From contig JAEMBT020000002.1 in NCBI GenBank assembly GCA_018873245.2, positions 4,606,001 to 4,670,000 of the forward strand: a DNA stretch of 64,000 bases, in the 5' to 3' direction. Below, one piece after another: positions 23,431 to 36,300 of this stretch (positions are counted from its first letter, which is position 1; every line of letters starts with the position of its first letter). Source of the stretch: Archegozetes longisetosus (Eukaryota > Arthropoda > Arachnida > Sarcoptiformes > Trhypochthoniidae). The position numbers and the translations under genes are program-made. The notes beneath the pieces were generated by a model that was given only the letters and a program-made list of their open reading frames with translations, had not been told where the DNA came from and did no database searches.

Positions 23431-26400
23431 AATTATTCAAGTTTTTCTTTTCTCTCCTCGAGAGTCAATTTATTAATTTAAACAGATATAGTTTTATTTA
23501 CCGATTGTTAAACTTTTATTAGGTATGTTGCAAAGTTTTGTCATTTTTTTCAGACCAATTTATTCCTCATGTAAGATCCATCAAATGTTTACTTGAGAAA
23601 TAATTATTGATCTTTGTTTTATTCCCTAGACTAGAGTATAAAAGCAGATAGAAATTGCAGCTCAATCATTCGTTTAATAGAAACTTAGTTTCTACTTAAA
23701 AAAACGATACAACTTTCCGACATACCTAATAGATTATTTTATTTTAATCGAATATCTATCTAAACTTATCGCCTAATCTAATATTTTATATGTTAAATTT
23801 TAAGAAAATCCTAGTTATCATTCACCTATTCAACTGATTTTAAGATCAATTATCTGATCGTAAAGCATCAAATCTCTTGGAGTTTAATGATGAGTACTTT
23901 TTTGGAAAGCCTGACAACTAGACGTTAGAGAGCATGATATACGACATAAAAATTGGCAAAAGTTTTATTCAAAAAAATTGAATTAATACATATAGGCAAA
24001 CTTAATTACTGAGTTTCGGACGTTCACAGTTTTAAACGTTCCCTGTATACTGTTATTAGGTTTTACAAATTTTTAAACATCTTAAGCTTTTCATAATATC
24101 AGACTGAAAAAAATTAAAGTGTTGATTTGTGTTGATTTAGCTAAAAATACTATAAAAATATTAAAGTTTGATTTGCAACTTATTATCCTTTGTTGTTAAC
24201 TTTAAAAGTAGCACTAAGTTCTAAACATTTCGAAATCAAACTTTTAATTTCAAATATACATTATAATTGATAGATCTTTTGCATTATATTGTTATTAACA
24301 AACAGGTAGATGTTATAATTAAGGCAAAATTAAAGTTTAAATGCGTATAAATTGTTGTCAATTTTTATGTGGCATGCCATAAATCTCACAGTCAATTGAA
24401 GCAGAGAAAAAATTCAAATTCAAACATCTGAATCATATGTTCAACTGTCAACTTATTCAATCAGCCACTATGTTCAGCAAATTAATCAGTTTATATCTGA
24501 TTTTTGTATTGAACATTTTTGCTTAATAATCAGATACGCAGCAACCTTATGTCAACTAACATAGCAGTTAAGTGATTCCTGAATATCCTTCAGTTATTTT
24601 CTCATTTATTTACCAATCATTCCGTTTTCTATTGGTATAGTAGTCAGAGATTAGGTTAGATACAACAAAAACTTAGAGAAGATTATAGTCGCGAAGGGCA
24701 GGACAAAAGTGCTTCAGATTCAAGTACACAGATAAATCTCATATAAAAATATATAACAGATGATGTATTAGTTGACTTGAAGAATATCTTAAGTACTGAA
24801 GACTAGTTTGAACCTCGGCAGCAATTTTCGCAAGCTATTCATCAAAAGAGGCTTAAAGCAAAAATAGTACAAAAAACCCAAAACATGGTAAGAAAGTAGA
24901 TGCCACTACAAGACATGGGTATGCTGAGGAAGAAGAAGATGAACAACTGAGATATCCAAAATTTAAACTCATTGTTAGAAAAATTGAATTTAAATATATA
25001 TTGTTTGTTTCGAAGTTTTTATTAAATTAAAAAATACTTTTGAAGCACTATTATTTTGCCAACTGAGTGAAAAGTTGAATGAAAAGTCGATAATTGGTTA
25101 ATAATCTAGAATGAAGTAAAAAGTAAAATAAAAATAAAGCAGTTATTTAGAAGCAACTCAAATTGAATTTGAAAAAATCAGGTCTTTTGAGAAATAATGC
25201 GATCAAATAATTGGATTTAAGACTCACAATAAGACTGACTAATGATTCATTACTTGGTAGTTATTGCCATAAAAGGTTGTGAAATGTACGATATTTCCTG
25301 GACTATCTATTAAAGAACTATCTATTAGAGAAAACTAAGTTTCCCAAGACTTCTATTGCTTATAAGATATTATACTTGAAATGGCAATTGAAGAGTTCGG
25401 TGTATTATTTGCTTCGTTGCAACGCATTTGAGCAACAACTTTGAGAAACTCAATCCTTATATGATAGTTGATATAAGCCTTATAACATCTAATCATTTTT
25501 GAAGGCTTTATTGGAAAGTGTTTTTCAAGAAAACTATTTTCGAGTAAAGTAAACAACATATTTCAATGGCTTCGATTTATTTTGCTCAATTTCAAAGATT
25601 ATTTGAATCTCTAAAATATAAAAATAAACCGTAGTTTTGCAAATGGAATCTTTACTTCTGATTAGTATTTTAGCTGCCAAATTTTCTTTCTGTTGAGTGA
25701 GTACCGTAGCTCGAATTAGAAGTCTCAAACGGCTAAAAGTCTCCAATCAATATGCAAACGTTTGTTGAGGCTAACTTCGGCCAACATATAAGTAGTCATC
25801 AAACTTTTCGTTAATGTTTAACAATTAGCAATCAATTGGGGCATCACATAGATACAATTTAACAGTTTTTTGTAAGATTTATTAGTATAGAACTATACTT
25901 AAGCTTTAAAAATATCCGACTACGGCTATAACTTAATTGACTATGATTAAGTTCTAGTTTTACTTGCTTTCATTCCTGACATACTCTAGCATTGGTAATT
26001 TGAGCTTGTTTATGCTATGGGCTTGATTTTTCAAAAAACTTATAGGTGCCGTCAAGTAGGTTGAGAGTAATAAGCGTAAAAATAACATAATTGAATTTGT
26101 TATTTATTAGATAGAAACAGATACATAAGATATTGAGATTCATATGAATTAGGGAAATAATCTCTAACAAATATGTGTCTTTAAAGTGAATATTTGCAAA
26201 TCCTACAAATTCAAAAATTTAAATTTAATAGTAATCTATTTGTTTAGGTAAACATTTGCAATTCAAATCTTATCCTTTATTCAATAGACGGTTGAAAAAA
26301 TGATCATTACTTTCAAAACTTTAATCAGTCTTTCGAATATAAATTTTAAGAGAAATCTTATTTTTATGTGAACAAGTTTTCAGTCTCTTATATGCTTATA

Positions 26401-28150
26401 ACTATGATAAAAATGCAAATTTCTAAATAGGTTTCTCATATTGGAGTTAATGAGATTATGGAAAACTCATTTTTACGGTATTCATCAAAACAACATTTAA
26501 TGGGAAAGTCCACTACTCTTAAATTGCTGCCTATTGCTAGCGTTTCTCATCTTTGCTGTTAAAACAGCATTTATTAGTTGTTAGGCACAATTATTTGTAT
26601 GACAAAAGAGCTCACAACTATTTTCCTATTGGATATTGACTTATTGATAGCTCAAATAAAAGTCATGTATCGGAGAAGTCAATTTGACTAAAGCACAAGA
26701 AAACGATTGCAAAAAGTATTGTGAATTTGCTTTCAGTCATTCTCAATGTATCCTCAGTGATTCAATTTAAAACCGCTACAATTGTGTGAAAAGTGTGGAA
26801 ACAAATATAACAAAAAATTTGAAGAAACAAGTTTTGTTCGTATAGACTGAATACAAATCTGAGAAATAGCTTTATTGTTGAAGAGATGATTGATTCTGGT
26901 AGATTCATTAATAGTTTCTATTGGTAAGTATTAAAAATAGTTTGCTTCTTATATTTGACAAAGTGTTGAACCACTTGACAATCAAAATAATTGATCTCAA
27001 TGTTGTAGTAATCGTTACTTTAAGAACGCCAGACTTGCATAACATGTAAGTGAAAGTAGTGAACATTTTTCAAAACACAAATAATGAACGCATGCACTGA
27101 ATGAAAGAAATCGATGGAATCTCGAGTCAGATTCAGCATTCATATTGTAGTGCACGGATGGTAGAGAGTGGGCAAAGATTGTTGTGGTGATCTCAAGTGA
27201 TTAATGTAAAGATTGTAATATTATATGAGATGTGACATACAATTTGCAGTCTGCAACCAGTAGTTCGGCTCACTTAACAATTCCTCGCTTCAACCATAAG
27301 TAACACAAAAAATACTTGTTTCGGAAGTCAATACCAAGTTTTTATCACAAACTTCTGTTAAACTACTTAATTGCGTCATAGCTCTTAAATGTTTGGTAAG
27401 TTTCACATCAGAATTGTTTTGCTTCAAAACTTCTGGAGTTTTTCACGCACTCAAGCAATGTATTCAAAGAATTTATATTTTATTCTTTTCCAAATTAACC
27501 AAATTTTTAGATTTGTTGTCTATGTTGTAAAGACGATTAGTTATTTGATTGAGTTTTTAAAATTTTTGTTAAAATCGATTTATGCAGATCTGAAGGAAAG
27601 TTTTCGTGATTCCCGATCTGAAGAATATTTAATTGATAATTGAAATTCGATAGAGGATCGGCTAAATTGGACTAAATAAGACGTGTCGCTTATGCGTGTC
27701 TTCTAAAAGAGTAGAGTGGGAGAAAAATCTATTAAATTGTGCAGCTGTTAGAAGAGGTATAAGTGCGTTATCTCTTCAGTATCGTATTTCACGCAATAAC
27801 TAACAACTAAAGTTCTCAAAATTTTCTCAATCTCTTAAAGCTGTTCTTCTGTCATTGTTCTTGGATTCGATAGAAAAGGGAAGAATAAGATATCTAGTGA
27901 TTGACCAATGATTAGAGCGCATCAGCGCATAAGTGAATAGTAGTGAAATTGAGATATTTGTACTATAGTCGAACAAAATAAGTGTATTGTGTGTGACCCA
28001 CTATTCTTTTCAAATAAATATGTAGTTTTCAATGTTCAGCTCTGTCATCAAGTTCTCCATTTGATCCTATTCTTAATCAATTGACGTGAAATCATTTCTC
28101 ACTTTGACTATTCTTCGAATTGAAGAAGACTGAACTTTGTTTTGTCTGTA
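23431..28150. other. Intergenic DNA between the channel and the first CaaX-protein gene
   Basis: No supported gene. Open frames at 25353-25559, 25534-25746 and 27389-27643 lack domains and splice context. A short acidic reading (AEEEEDE) near 24920-24960 lies in a frame broken by stops and may be a relic. The 3' UTR of the channel gene and the promoter of the CaaX-protein gene are expected at the two ends. Confidence 0.4.
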
Positions 28151-29712
28151 ATGCAAACATCAAATTACGCCAATCATATGATGGATAATTCTAGTTCTTC
28201 GCAACATAAATCTAAAAAGGTTTGTCAACAGTTTTAAAATCAAGTTTAATTAAGTATTTTTTTATTCAAATTATATGAGTAATGCTTGTACTGCATAGTA
28301 CTTCGCGATTAATAGTACTGATCATTAGTAATATGGTACTTATCATTAATAATCCAGATTATACATGAAAAGCTTATTAAATAAAGATTGAAAATAATTT
28401 CGATTTGCAAACTTTTATTGAAAAGTTTGAGGACTAATTTCTCGAAAGTAAACAATTGTATTCGATGAGAATAAACTAAAATGACGCCGAGTTTTTCAAG
28501 CGGCATATCTTAATCATTTTTCAACTAGTTTATATATCATTCATGAAAATCGTAGCTGAGCTAAAATTACATCTACTTCTCGATAAAACTTGTCTCCGTT
28601 GAATATCTTTCACTTTTCTTTTTTGACATTTCACTCAATTTTGGCTTAACTGCAAGAAAAATGATTTATTGAATGCCATAATTTTTATTTTCAATACGTC
28701 ATTATTTGTGATAGTGATCAAAAGGCATGTATAGCCACTGAATTCTGAGAGCTGAATGTCCAAAACTAATAAGTAGTTGATCTCAGAATATTTGGTTAAG
28801 CTCAGCGTAAACAATAAGTTGCGTCCAGTAATGAAATACACACTTAAATGATTAGTTTGAGAGTAATTGTATAGATTTATGATAGCGAACGTCAATAATT
28901 TATAAGTGGTGTGAATAACACCTTTACTTGTAAAATTAGTTTAATAGTTAGAAAACCGTGTGATCAATGAAAGCTAGTTTAGGTGATAAACGCTCAAACA
29001 TTATATTTTTTTCCTCTTAATCGATCAATTTTTCAATTTGCTCTTCAAATATTGCTCTTCAAACTGGTCAAATGTTATAATAAAATACCTGATAGTGCAA
29101 AGCATCATGCGAATAGCTTAAAACTTTAAGATATAGCACGTAATCACTTAATTGATTGTCCCTTATCTAAAACTAATCAGTGTTACAAACTTGACTGGAA
29201 TAACTATTTTTACAAAAGAGCATCCAATGACTTTTCTATAAAATAGACCTACGTTATTATCATAAGCCCTAATGAAAATAAATGATCCATAAAGTGATTT
29301 TATTTATTAGAAGCTCCGCTTCTTCTCAAAGTCCAAAAAGAGAGATTCTGGTGGATCGAGCTACCCATACGCTGATCACCAGCAATGCTATTGTGAAGAT
29401 TGTATGCGAACAGTTCATCAAAGTAATTACACACTTGCAAGCCAACAAATGACGCAATACTATTACCCTCGAGAGGATCAAGTATTGAAGGCACAGCCAT
29501 TATCAACAGCAGACCAGAGGTCTAGAGATCAGTCTTCTTACGCGTCCGATCAATTCAATCGTATATATCCTCCGCCACAACAATTCCCGTGCGAGTGCAC
29601 CGATTGTTGCAAAAAGAGGGGCACAAATCTGACCACAGAATTGTTGCCATTGGATACTCAAATACCTTTGCAGATGATGTCCGACTCCGCTCTACTCTGT
29701 AATATATTGTAA
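28151..29712 (+). CDS. Unrecognised small Cys-rich protein with CaaX C-terminus (paralogue A)
   Basis: I do not recognise this family. Two exons, 28151-28219 and 29311-29712, join in phase 0 (AAAAAG|GTTTGT ... TTATTAG|AAG) to give 156 residues. Exon 1 encodes a Ser/Asn-rich start ending SKK. Exon 2 starts KLRFFSKSKKRD (basic), has a CYCEDC cluster (49-54), a Tyr/Gln-rich middle and a CECTDCC cluster (117-123). The conserved tail has LPLDTQIPLQMMSDS, and the protein ends C-N-I-L. A CaaX box ending in Leu normally directs geranylgeranylation, so a soluble protein anchored to the cytosolic face of membranes is likely (inference). It has no signal peptide or membrane span. It is paralogous to the gene at 39462-40065: same intron phase, same tail. 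AATAAA at 29924-29929 could be its polyadenylation signal. Confidence 0.75.
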
Positions 29713-32700
29713 TAACTTTTCTACCGTAAGTTATAATTTCAAAACTAATTTTGTCCAAGTCATGGGTTTCTTCAGATGCCTTTCGATGAAGTCAAACAAT
29801 TTTGAAATTAAACTTTGATTTTGGCGTTCAACCTATTATTGTGATTTCTGAATGGTGTGCACTTTAAAGAAACCTAAGTCCAAATACTATATAGTTTTGA
29901 GCGGTATCTATATTATCTAATTGAATAAATATTGAATGTTGTTCAAATGTTGTACATTGTTTTCCGTCAGTAAATTCTTTAAACTTGACAAAAGACGCTC
30001 AAAACTCTATTCTAGTTTACAGTAGCTTAGATATGAATACCTGAATGATATATTTGAAACTCAAAATTCGTTAAATCTTATGATCTGAAATAAGTCTCGT
30101 CTTTATTTTTAAAAATGATTTCAAACAAAACGTGTCTACATTTATATCCTGGAAAATACTCTTCTTTTAATTGAGAAAAAACATTTTTTAGCTTATAATC
30201 AGTTGAGCATAATTAAATATTTAGGCCAAATTTAATCAAAATGTTAAGCAACTGAAGAACTTGTATAGGGCTGTAAAAATTTGTTGAGTTTGAGCACATT
30301 CTAGCTCAGCAGTAAAGAAAGCAGTTTTGTCTCTCGATTGATTAAAAATTCAATAAGTTGAATAAATAATAATAAACATCGAGTGAAATTGGTTTGAAAA
30401 TGGTTTCAAATCAATTATAATTATGGATAATGTTTTGCGTACTCTCATGTCCAATACGATTTTCAGTTCTGAAAAGCCTATCCCTTAGAGACATGAATAT
30501 GTGGTTTTTTTGCTTACTTAAAAACGATAAAATATAATCAATATTTATTACTCTGCGAAAAATGAGAGCAAACATTGAGCTTGAACAACTTGAGAACCTT
30601 ACAAAATATAGTTATCATTAGGTCTTATTTGATGGAAAAGTATTAACTAACTTGAGGCGGTCTATCGTATCTGACAAACCAACCAACCAATAGCTTAATT
30701 TCTTCTGGCTATTTATCGATAAGATCAACAAATTCAATAAGAATTATTAACAAATTCATAAGCCAAGAATCTGTAATCCTTTGTTTTAGCCAAAGTTATA
30801 AGAGAATTACAGAATCGCACAGAATATAAGTTGGAAACACATAAAATATTTATGAAACAGGAGAAAATGATAAATTAAGATAGGAACAAAGTGAAAAGGA
30901 TATGACTAATTACTTTGATGCTTTTATTAATTATTTGTGAATCAAATATGATTGGAAAAATTGGTTCGTGTTTGAAGTTGTTGAATTGATGTTAACCAAA
31001 TTTACTGAACTCGCATAAATCTAATGTTTTCAATGTTTATCCATTTATTGTTACTATGTTGTTATACTTTTTAAAAAATTAATTAAAAATTGTTTTCTTA
31101 ATTATTCGAACACTTTATCAAATTGAATAATAAATCTAAACTAATTTACTCTTTTCGTAATCACACAATGAAAAGTGTCCAACGATTGAATCGGTCGATC
31201 ATGTATGTGATAAACACTTGTGCGAGAACTACTTCAAAATAATCTTCAAAACTTATTGGTTTCTTTTCAGTTGAAATACTTATTCATCTGAATTAAGATG
31301 AAATTTGGTTTTAATATACTAAAGTTGAATATTTTCATTTTGAGGCTTATCAAAAGCTTAATAAGTATTACAGAATTATATTATTTTTTCATAAATATAT
31401 TTGTTCAGTTTGGTTTAGAGTAAAACATTTTTAATAATACTTATAGAAAATTTGATTTCAACTGAAGATTAAGAGATAATTGTTGCACACAGTTTTGTTA
31501 GAATCAAAATCAGAATTGAATTAGTTTTGTAATTAAAGAAAATTTGAAAATGTAAAACTTTTTTGTTAGCTGGGGAAACATTTGTATTTTACTCAAAATT
31601 TAATAAATATCTAAATGTTATTTAACGTGTACTATGAAATTAAATAAATTTGATATTCATATTGAATGATTTGTGATTGAAAGCAATTTGAAAATAAAAG
31701 TATATTTTACTTAATAGAACATAAGATTGCTTTAGATTGCTTAAAGAATATAAGAGAGAATATAAGAGAGAATATAAGAGAGAACCATAGAAGTGACTGT
31801 TTCAAAAGCCTTAAATTATTTACAAATAACTTCAAATTTGATGCTGTCATTGATATAGTTTGATAAAAGCCATTAAATTTAATATACTAGTATTAATCTG
31901 AGAGTGTTAGCACTTAAACAAACTAATAGTATAGACTACTAGAGTATTCTCGCTGTCTTATAGAGACATTAAGGGCTTTTAGCAAACACTCGATACTGAG
32001 GTTTGTATGTGACCAACAAGAAGAACTTGTTTAGATTTCAGACATATTATATATTGTGCTCACGAGTCTAAGAGTCTAATGTTGTGGAGCTTGCAAGCCA
32101 TCAACTTTAATGCATTTATCTTATTTGTCTAAGTCTTAGAATTGTAAACTTTTTAAAATCTATAATTCTTTAAATGTAACAGAAATCAATGGAATGCTCG
32201 AATAATTCAAATGTAAAAGTACTGTGTGAACAGTGGCATTTTGAGAAAAACAAATCAACTAACAATTCGATCAAACTCATAACAGACTTATAACTTAAAT
32301 GGACTGGAACTGGTTATGTAAATAAATATATTTGTTGAGTATTATGTTTGTTATACAAGCAATTTATAAAATCATCAAATCATGTCTGAAGTGAATTCTC
32401 GCATTCAATTTATATGTTATATCTTTCACTTCAGATCGATTATTTTGTTAGGCTACTTTTCTGAATTTAAGTTTAATTAAAATAATTAGATATAAGATGG
32501 AAAATTTAAGTATGCTAAGTGATTTAAAATACACTTAATTGTAATTGAAAGGCTAGACAGGGCAACAGATCAGCTCTAATTGCTTGCGTTAATGATAGTA
32601 ACTGAATACTAGTAACTTTAAAGACGAGTTGCTCCATTCTCTAAGGCTGATCGGAAAATCCGTCTCATTCAAGTAAATTCCGGTTGTTGTGCCAAACTGC

Positions 32701-33156
32701 ATAGCAAGTAATTACTTTATATGGATTCTGAGTCAGGCTCGTTCGTCAAACAATCAAAAGCTCATTTAAATGTGTGCTGACATTCTCATTATTTAAAACT
32801 TACTCTGATTTTGTTAATGCTACAATTAAACAGATTGTTGTATAACTTTAGTTATATGATAGTCTCGAGTTTAAATTTGAAAATTTTTAAATCAAAACAA
32901 ATGATGATTACCACACAACGATTCCTTATGAAAGCATACTTTTAATGCTAGAAGATATCTAGTCTTACCACTCGTCCTCTAACTCGTAATTTTGTGTCGC
33001 AAATCACAGATAAACCAACAATGCCTTTAAATAATAAATCTGTTAAACAACTAAGCTTGGATTACATTGGCAACAAAAGCAATTTTATTTTGCTGCAAAG
33101 TGGTTAGAGAAAACTCTAAAAATGATGAGAATATGAAAATTTTCTTTTCTTTAGAA
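29713..33156. other. Intergenic DNA
   Basis: AT-rich, no supported exon or transposon end. It begins with the probable 3' UTR of CaaX paralogue A. The only structured element I see is the 12-base tandem repeat at 31746-31784. Confidence 0.4.
31746..31784. repeat. Short tandem repeat, 12-base unit, 3.25 copies
   Basis: Three perfect copies of GAATATAAGAGA followed by GAA. A minisatellite-like array with no associated gene. Confidence 0.85.
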
Positions 33157-33354
33157 ATGAGAGTCTACGAAGAAAATATTTGGGGGATAGTTGGTTTCAT
33201 GTTATTCTTCATGGCAGTACTGAGCATAATAATTGGAATACTGATTCTCATGTGGACTGGTAGTAAACGAAAAGCTAATCTTACTATCAAAAGTAAGAGT
33301 TTGAGCTTAAAAACTAAAGACTCTAATCCTTTTAGTCAAAATAATGATGCATAG
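33157..33354 (+). CDS. Possible 65-residue single-pass membrane protein or terminal exon
   Basis: The frame MRVYEENIWG is followed by an uninterrupted hydrophobic span (IVGFMLFFMAVLSIIIGILI), then a basic stop-transfer cluster (GSKRK) and a Ser/Lys-rich tail ending at TAG 33354. A good 3' splice site (TTTTCTTTTCTTTAG|) lies two bases before the ATG. So either the CDS starts in this exon after a 5' UTR intron, or this is the last exon of a larger membrane protein whose upstream exons I could not find. The composition is less AT-biased than random frames nearby. No family recognised; function unknown. Confidence 0.4.
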   Translation: MRVYEENIWGIVGFMLFFMAVLSIIIGILILMWTGSKRKANLTIKSKSLSLKTKDSNPFSQNNDA

Positions 33355-36300
33355 CTAAAACTACTTCAATTTTGATTGCTTCTTTGTGTCTATTAATCAC
33401 AGTTTGAGATTTAAAGTATTAATTTTATAACTTGTTTTCAAGTCAAATTTTAAGCTTACGCATATTATTATACTTCTATCAAATTGATTCTAAAAAATGT
33501 TAACATAAATCAAATTTATTTTTAGATTTAATAATTTATTGATCAAACATTGAACAGAGAGTAAACTTCTAGTAGTTTGTCTCACGTGGAAAATAAATTA
33601 GGTTTTGGGAAAACTTGCTGATAGTGACGAAAGTACGGATATTTTGAACCTTTGGGAATAGTATTGAAAACTGATTCATCTTTTGTTCGAGGATGACATA
33701 CAGTAAAATCTATGAATGAAGCACTATTCACATTTGTATAAATCTTTCGAAAATATCTCAATTTCTACTGGTTCAGTTGTAAAAGTTTCTACGCTATAAC
33801 CAAGCTAACAGTTAGGCTATATATTAGCTATTGATTTATTAGAGAAACCTAAAAACGTACTGCAAAAAAAGTGTTTTTTCGAGAGAAAAGAAAGTGATTA
33901 GTTCCGTGACTTACACACTATTGCCATTAACTATTTCATTACCGCCCATCAAAAATACTTAATTCAGACTATATTTCATTTGAAAATACAAACCATACAG
34001 TAATCGTTATATAACTATAAATTATCTTCAAGTAATTCAACAAATATATAGAAATCTTATTTCATCAGTCCTCTAGAATATAGGCTAAAAGTTGATAAAA
34101 TCACGCATTTCGTTCGTTATTTATTTATTCCGTTCATTTTATTCATTCAGTGTTCCCATTGAATTCTGTTTGGTATTAGATTCCATTCTTCTATCAATTT
34201 ATCTGAACAGAATCTCAATACAGATGGAAAAAGTTTAATAAAATGCTTAGGTATTTCCTCTATATGAATCCTTTTTCATAGAAGAATAGCTGCAATAACG
34301 ATATTTTGCTGACCCAAAATTCTAATCAATAACATTTTGTCCGAACATTAAATGAGGTTTTTGATTAAAAAATTATGCAAGCTTTCTAATTTACCAGCGT
34401 TTACTGTTCCATGAAAGCACTGGTCCTATTGAAAGTTGGTAAAGATCTTTTAGTTTAGATCGCATTAAGTTTAGAACCCATCTCTTGCCCCCAATTACTG
34501 TGGTCTTAAGTGATCACCTGTAATCACTTCCTTAATGCAATAAAGTTGTCTTCAAATACCTTTTCAATGTATGCCATTAGCCAACATTTGCCCACTTATC
34601 GCGAGCAAAGGAAGGTGTAGGTGTGGTTTTACTTTTCTTCTACTCCTTAATCTCAATATTATACCACAACTGATTCAACTCTTCTTCTCTAACTTTTAAT
34701 TTATTTATTATTCGGAGTTTATGTTAACAAATTGCTGTCTTTTCATCGATTCTGGTAGCGTGGATTGTATTTCTATTTAATGCAATCACATTAAAGTTGC
34801 TGAGGTTTTAGATTTTTGTAATATGAGTGGCTAATAGGCACAAGGCATAACTCCTTCAAACAATTGCTAAACTTAATGTTGATATTTGTTTTGCAAATCA
34901 AAGTCATGTTTGATAAAACTGTCCTTTGAGGTGATATCACATTTCATTTTTGATGGCGATTTATATTTTGATTGATGGATATTCAGGAGAAATAGACTAA
35001 AATTTACAATCCAAAAATGTTGGAAAACGTTAGGCAAGTTATACATTCAATATTCAAAATCTAAAATTACTCAGTTTTCCGTTTCTCGTTCCAAAAAATG
35101 ATTGAGAGATTCTTGAAACGAAAACCAAATATTCTTCACCGATCGATAACTAGTATAATGCAGGAATGGCAAATAAACTTTTGCCTTTCTGTAAACAACT
35201 TTGAATTTGAAAAATTTTGAGTCAATATTAGTAAATCTTTAGGAAAGTTAATGCTTAAAAAAATCTTATGCTCAAAATCTAGCTATCGCTGAAGGTTTAA
35301 AACGGATGAAAAAAGGGAATACATTGCGGAATCGACAATTCAGAAGTTGCATACTTTATTAGCCAGACATGAAGTTCAATGAATTTGTGCATTTCTCATG
35401 GGATAAACGACTTATGAACAAGCATTAAGCAACTTCTGATTCTTACATACAGTACAATCAGGCTTTGAATCTCAGTCCTAATCCATAAACCATGAACTGA
35501 AGTTCTTTAAATCGTGGTTAATGTGCACATAAATTATTTTTAGATAATGCTCTATTACAAGAATCTCTCGAGGATTGAGATAAACTATTTTTAGCATTGG
35601 ATACTATCTATAGATTTTTGATGATGTAATTATTGATACAAATTTACAAATTCTTAAAAGCCTTTAATTGTATCGTAGTTTTACTTGTACGAATCTATTT
35701 AGCCATTTTAAACCCAAATGATTGAGTATTTTGCTTGTGAATCGATGCATTTTCTCCTATTGGATGAACAAGTTGTTCATTTCTGCGAGCACTTAAAATA
35801 AAAGGTTCATCCATTATTGTTTGCAACTGAAACTTCTCGAAACAAATCCGGATTCAACTGACATTTTTTGATGAGCGAATTTAATTCTAAACTATATGTA
35901 ATAGGATTGACCATGCTTATTATTTTGAACCAAATGTTTCAAAATTCATAATGGTCCTCAAAGTCTTTGCTCATTCATGTTTAAATGAAAAGCTTTTAAT
36001 ACCAAACACAAGAATATTCGACCATAAGATAATTTAGAGATTTGATTAAATTCAATTAAAAGCTTAAAGAATTAAAAAGTGCAGTGATAATGAATAAGTT
36101 TGAAAAGTAAAAGTATAGTGATTTTCTAAACGAATATTTAATTGTTAAAATTGGTACTTATTATTGAATTGACTTGCAATTGAACTAAGTATTGATTTGT
36201 TGATAGTCGTCAGCTTTGAAAATCATATCGCATTAATATGATGTTCAGTCATGTTTGAATGTCACAACTGCCAAATTGAGTTTATTTGTATGCGACTAAC

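Noticed and set aside
27389..27643. 84-codon plus-strand hydrophobic open frame
   Set aside because: No family resemblance, no splice signals; hydrophobicity is explained by T-rich composition.
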